Below, in pieces: positions 61,688-64,000 of a stretch of 64,000 nt of DNA (positions within the stretch are counted from its first letter, which is position 1; the number at the start of each line of letters is the position of its first letter). This stretch comes from Alnus glutinosa (lineage: Eukaryota > Streptophyta > Magnoliopsida > Fagales > Betulaceae), in NCBI RefSeq assembly GCF_958979055.1, contig NC_084892.1:2621501-2685500 (forward strand), written 5' to 3'. The position numbers and the translations under genes are program-made. The notes under the pieces are model-generated. The model did no database searches. It was not told the origin of the DNA and saw only the letters and a list, made by a program, of their open reading frames with translations.

Positions 61688-61922
61688 TTAGAGCACTAGC
61701 AGTAAATTTTTAACTATTTTTCTTATTTTAGAAAAAATTTAAGGAATCAAATCACTTTTTTTTTAAACAAAAACACCTAACAGCAGCTTCTCTTTATCTT
61801 TTCTTATATATTAAAATAATTTTTTTTTTATCTTTTTTTTTTTTTCATTGCAGATTTAGAAGCATCCGCTCATATTCCAGATTTCACTTTCATCTTCTTC
61901 TTCTTCTTTCATTTTCTCTCTA

Positions 61923-61961
<39 letters not shown>

Positions 61962-62306
61962 CTTTTCTTTTCCGATTCTTTCTCAGATTTTCTCATTTAA
62001 TGATCCCCCAACTCACCCCCTCTCTTCTCCACCTAATCTCTCTCCCCCCATGCACAACCCACCTCCCAAATCGATTAAGAGCTTGGGGAGCGTCGAGAGA
62101 TTAAATAGAGGAATCGGAGGACGGAGAGGGACAAGAGCTCACTTGGGATGGCCCAGAGAGCTGGTTGGCGACGACGGAGAGGAAGGGCAAGGCGGCAAGT
62201 GGCCGAGATCCGACGAAAGCGCGCCTGAGAGATTGAACCCAGAGAGGTCCAGGGCCGTCACATGGCAGCAGCAGGAGTCGCACGAGTATCTGTGAGGGAG
62301 GAGAGA

Positions 62307-62357
<51 letters not shown>

Positions 62358-62722
62358 CGGAGGGAAGAAGAAGAAAGAGTCTTGGATATCTGCTCTGAGT
62401 TTATTTGTTTGTTTGGGTTGTAGTGATTTTGTTTGATTTTTGGCTTTTCTCATAAGATTGAGGATTGTTGTTGTTTGTACAAGGAGTTCTAATTAATTTG
62501 CTTGGTTTGATTATATTTATGTTGTTCTCCAATAGTTCTACCGGAGAATGAGTAGAGAACATGAGAGAGATGCGAGAGGAGGAAGAAGAAGGAAGGCAAT
62601 TGGGAATCGTGAGAGGAGAGAGACCGTCTTTATTTTTGGATTATAATAACCAGTTGGAAAGCACTGAGCTTCCCAAAAGTGATTATCTAAAATAGGTAAC
62701 TGTTATGACTTGATTTTTTGTG

Positions 62723-62764
<42 letters not shown>

Positions 62765-62815
62765 CTATTTTAAAGAATAGAATTACTTCTAGAACGTTTG
62801 CTACTAGTGCTCTTA
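61688..62815. mobile_element. TIR-type element carrying a host gene fragment (Pack type)
   Basis: It starts TTAGAGCACTAGCAGTAAAT and ends as the inverse (TTTGCTACTAGTGCTCTTA). The ends resemble those of the hAT-like element at 37071-38253 (TTAGAGCA). The interior has T-tracts of about 40 (61928-61960 and 62725-62764), a (GA)n run (62312-62355) and a GC-rich block (62040-62300) with a receptor-kinase fragment on the minus strand. A clean target duplication was not found. Confidence 0.6.
62101..62290 (-). pseudogene. Fragment of a BAM/CLAVATA1-type LRR receptor kinase gene
   Basis: On the minus strand one frame reads CHVTALDLSGFNLSGALSSD followed by LGHLP. After a shift the next frame reads FLSVVANQLSGP, and a third reads SLSVLRFLYL. 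In order these match the cysteine-cap end and the first leucine-rich repeats of BAM1-like receptor kinases (HVTALDLSGLNLSG pattern). Two frame shifts show it is dead. It lies in the centre of the TIR element at 61688-62815 and is best seen as a captured exon piece. Confidence 0.62.
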
Positions 62816-63407
62816 TAAGACACCTATTACTAGTTCTCTAAAAACCTCAAAAAAAGGCGAAGTAAAACCATATTAACCATTATTAATAATATATTTGAGC
62901 AATTTAAATTTAATCTATTTGGATGCAAGCAAGTAGAAGTGTTAACAAATTATATTTTATTCAATTTTTTTTAAACAAATCATATTTTATTCAACTTTTT
63001 TTAATTTTATCACAATAAGTCAAACTTTAAAATTTACACACTAAATAAGAATTGAATTATAATTTTAAAAGTTAAACACTCAAACGCATCACCAGAATAA
63101 TTTTTTTTTTTTTTGATAAAAGTAACACCACCAGAATAATTAAGAGTGAGACTTGGTTCTCTACTTCAGAAAATTGGTACTAATTACTTTTTTCCTGTCA
63201 GATAACAAATTATTATACCACAACAACAATTTACTTTTTCAATTGTAAAGAGAGGAAGGCGCTGTTTCACATTTTTGAAGTGTTATGACCTTCACAAACA
63301 GAACCAATGAGAGCATTAAGAGAACTTTCAGCAGAAATAAGAGGCACCCCAACTTCATTTTCTTCTTATGCATCTTTTTGGAAGAAGGAGACCATATTCC
63401 CTTGCTT
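62816..63407. other. 3' flank of the uridine ribohydrolase gene
   Basis: This AT-rich sequence has a duplicated aatcatattttattcaa-type stretch (62945-63000). No gene is seen. The 3' UTR and polyadenylation site of the minus-strand gene are expected in the right part. Confidence 0.5.
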
Positions 63408-64000
63408 TCATGGATTCATCAACAATTTTCTGATATAATTATGGACTTCCTCCACATTAACAGTCCAAGCAACTGAAATTGGGGAATATCCCGTCCATGG
63501 GTTGTCTGTATTCCATCTGTCTCAGATTGAAGTAAAAGTATCAGTAAAAAAATAAAAAAATAAAAAATAACCAAAAGATAAAGATTTCTCCCGAAAGAGT
63601 ATGTTTCTTTGAAGTCTGAACATACATTTTTAATCCTTGATCCATGAGCGTATGCCCTACGCAGATGCCTTGTGTCTCAACCCTAACAACCCCCTTCTTG
63701 TATGTAAAGAGATCAGGACGGACTAGCGCTACAAAACTGACAGGGTCGTGAAGGAAAATCCCTGAAAGCAAACTCAGGGAATGAATCAAACTTTTAACGA
63801 AAGATGACAAAAGATTTATATAGCATAATTGTTAGACCTTGAAAATTTATATAATGATTACCATAGACACCATCAGACTTGACATGCCAATCTCTGTAAA
63901 ATTTGCACATGTCACTTACGACTCGAGCATACTTCCCCTTGGATTGCCTCAATTCAAGGAGGTCAGCATCTGAAACCATAGTAAAGTGGCAATTGTTAGA
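63408..64000 (-). CDS. URH1: Uridine ribohydrolase (URH1-like), last three exons, partial
   Basis: Exons on the minus strand are 63862-63969 (DADLLELRQSKGKYARVVSD, KFYRDWHVKSDGVYG), 63626-63761 (IFLHDPVSFVALVRPDLFTY, then KKGVVRVETQGICVGHT) and 63408-63516 (WNTDNPWTGYSPISVAWTVN, ending RKLLMNP-stop). All junctions are GT-AG and phases join. The sequence matches the C-terminal third of plant URH1, an inosine-uridine nucleoside hydrolase. That enzyme splits uridine to uracil and ribose in the cytosol, the main entry to pyrimidine breakdown. The HDPVS motif contains the conserved catalytic-site histidine region. The N-terminal part, with the calcium-binding DxDPGIDD motif, is beyond the right edge. 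The gene looks intact. Confidence 0.9.

Overview
This window is nuclear DNA of a flowering plant, most likely a woody eudicot. The evidence is long AT-rich introns, a tandem array of plant-type GDSL esterase/lipase genes, small secreted LysM proteins, a plant CACTA transposon, plant LTR retrotransposons and many MITEs. I could not run any search, so all family names rest on motifs I recognise by eye.

Layout. Positions 1-34000 hold a decaying tandem array on the minus strand. Four GDSL esterase genes (A to D, five exons each) alternate with single-exon LysM-domain genes. GDSL-A (exons 1-3 at 8345-9260, the rest beyond the left edge) is a pseudogene. GDSL-B (11291-16537) carries one in-frame stop in exon 3. 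GDSL-C (22136-26303) and GDSL-D (29578-33970) are open through all five exons with the full catalytic set. Two LysM genes (19730-20050 and 27468-27788) sit upstream of B and C. A third, divergent LysM gene is at 41822-42148 on the plus strand. A stray copy of GDSL exon 3 lies at 17714-17982. Intron 3 of GDSL-A is interrupted by a CACTA element (294-6366) whose TSD and empty site can both be read here, because GDSL-B carries the unoccupied paralogous site.

Positions 34000-42800 hold a LINE relic with a poly(A) tail, a hAT-like element carrying a fragment of a dienoyl-CoA isomerase gene, and several MITEs. Positions 42836-58484 are a two-level LTR retrotransposon nest, itself sitting inside an older short repeat: a minus-strand Ty1/copia element (TSD TAAAA) split by a second minus-strand LTR element (46833-55371, TSD GACTT). 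The second element shows no readable gag-pol but has an intact 176-codon coiled-coil ORF in antisense. Positions 60000-62815 hold two related TIR-type elements; one has a hAT MITE inside it and the other a fragment resembling a BAM-type LRR receptor kinase. The right edge (63408-64000) is the 3' end of a uridine ribohydrolase gene on the minus strand.

Functionally, the ordinary genes are secreted GDSL esterases, apoplastic LysM proteins and a pyrimidine-salvage nucleosidase. Everything else is transposon biology: capture of host exons, replication of defective elements and repeat-on-repeat insertion.
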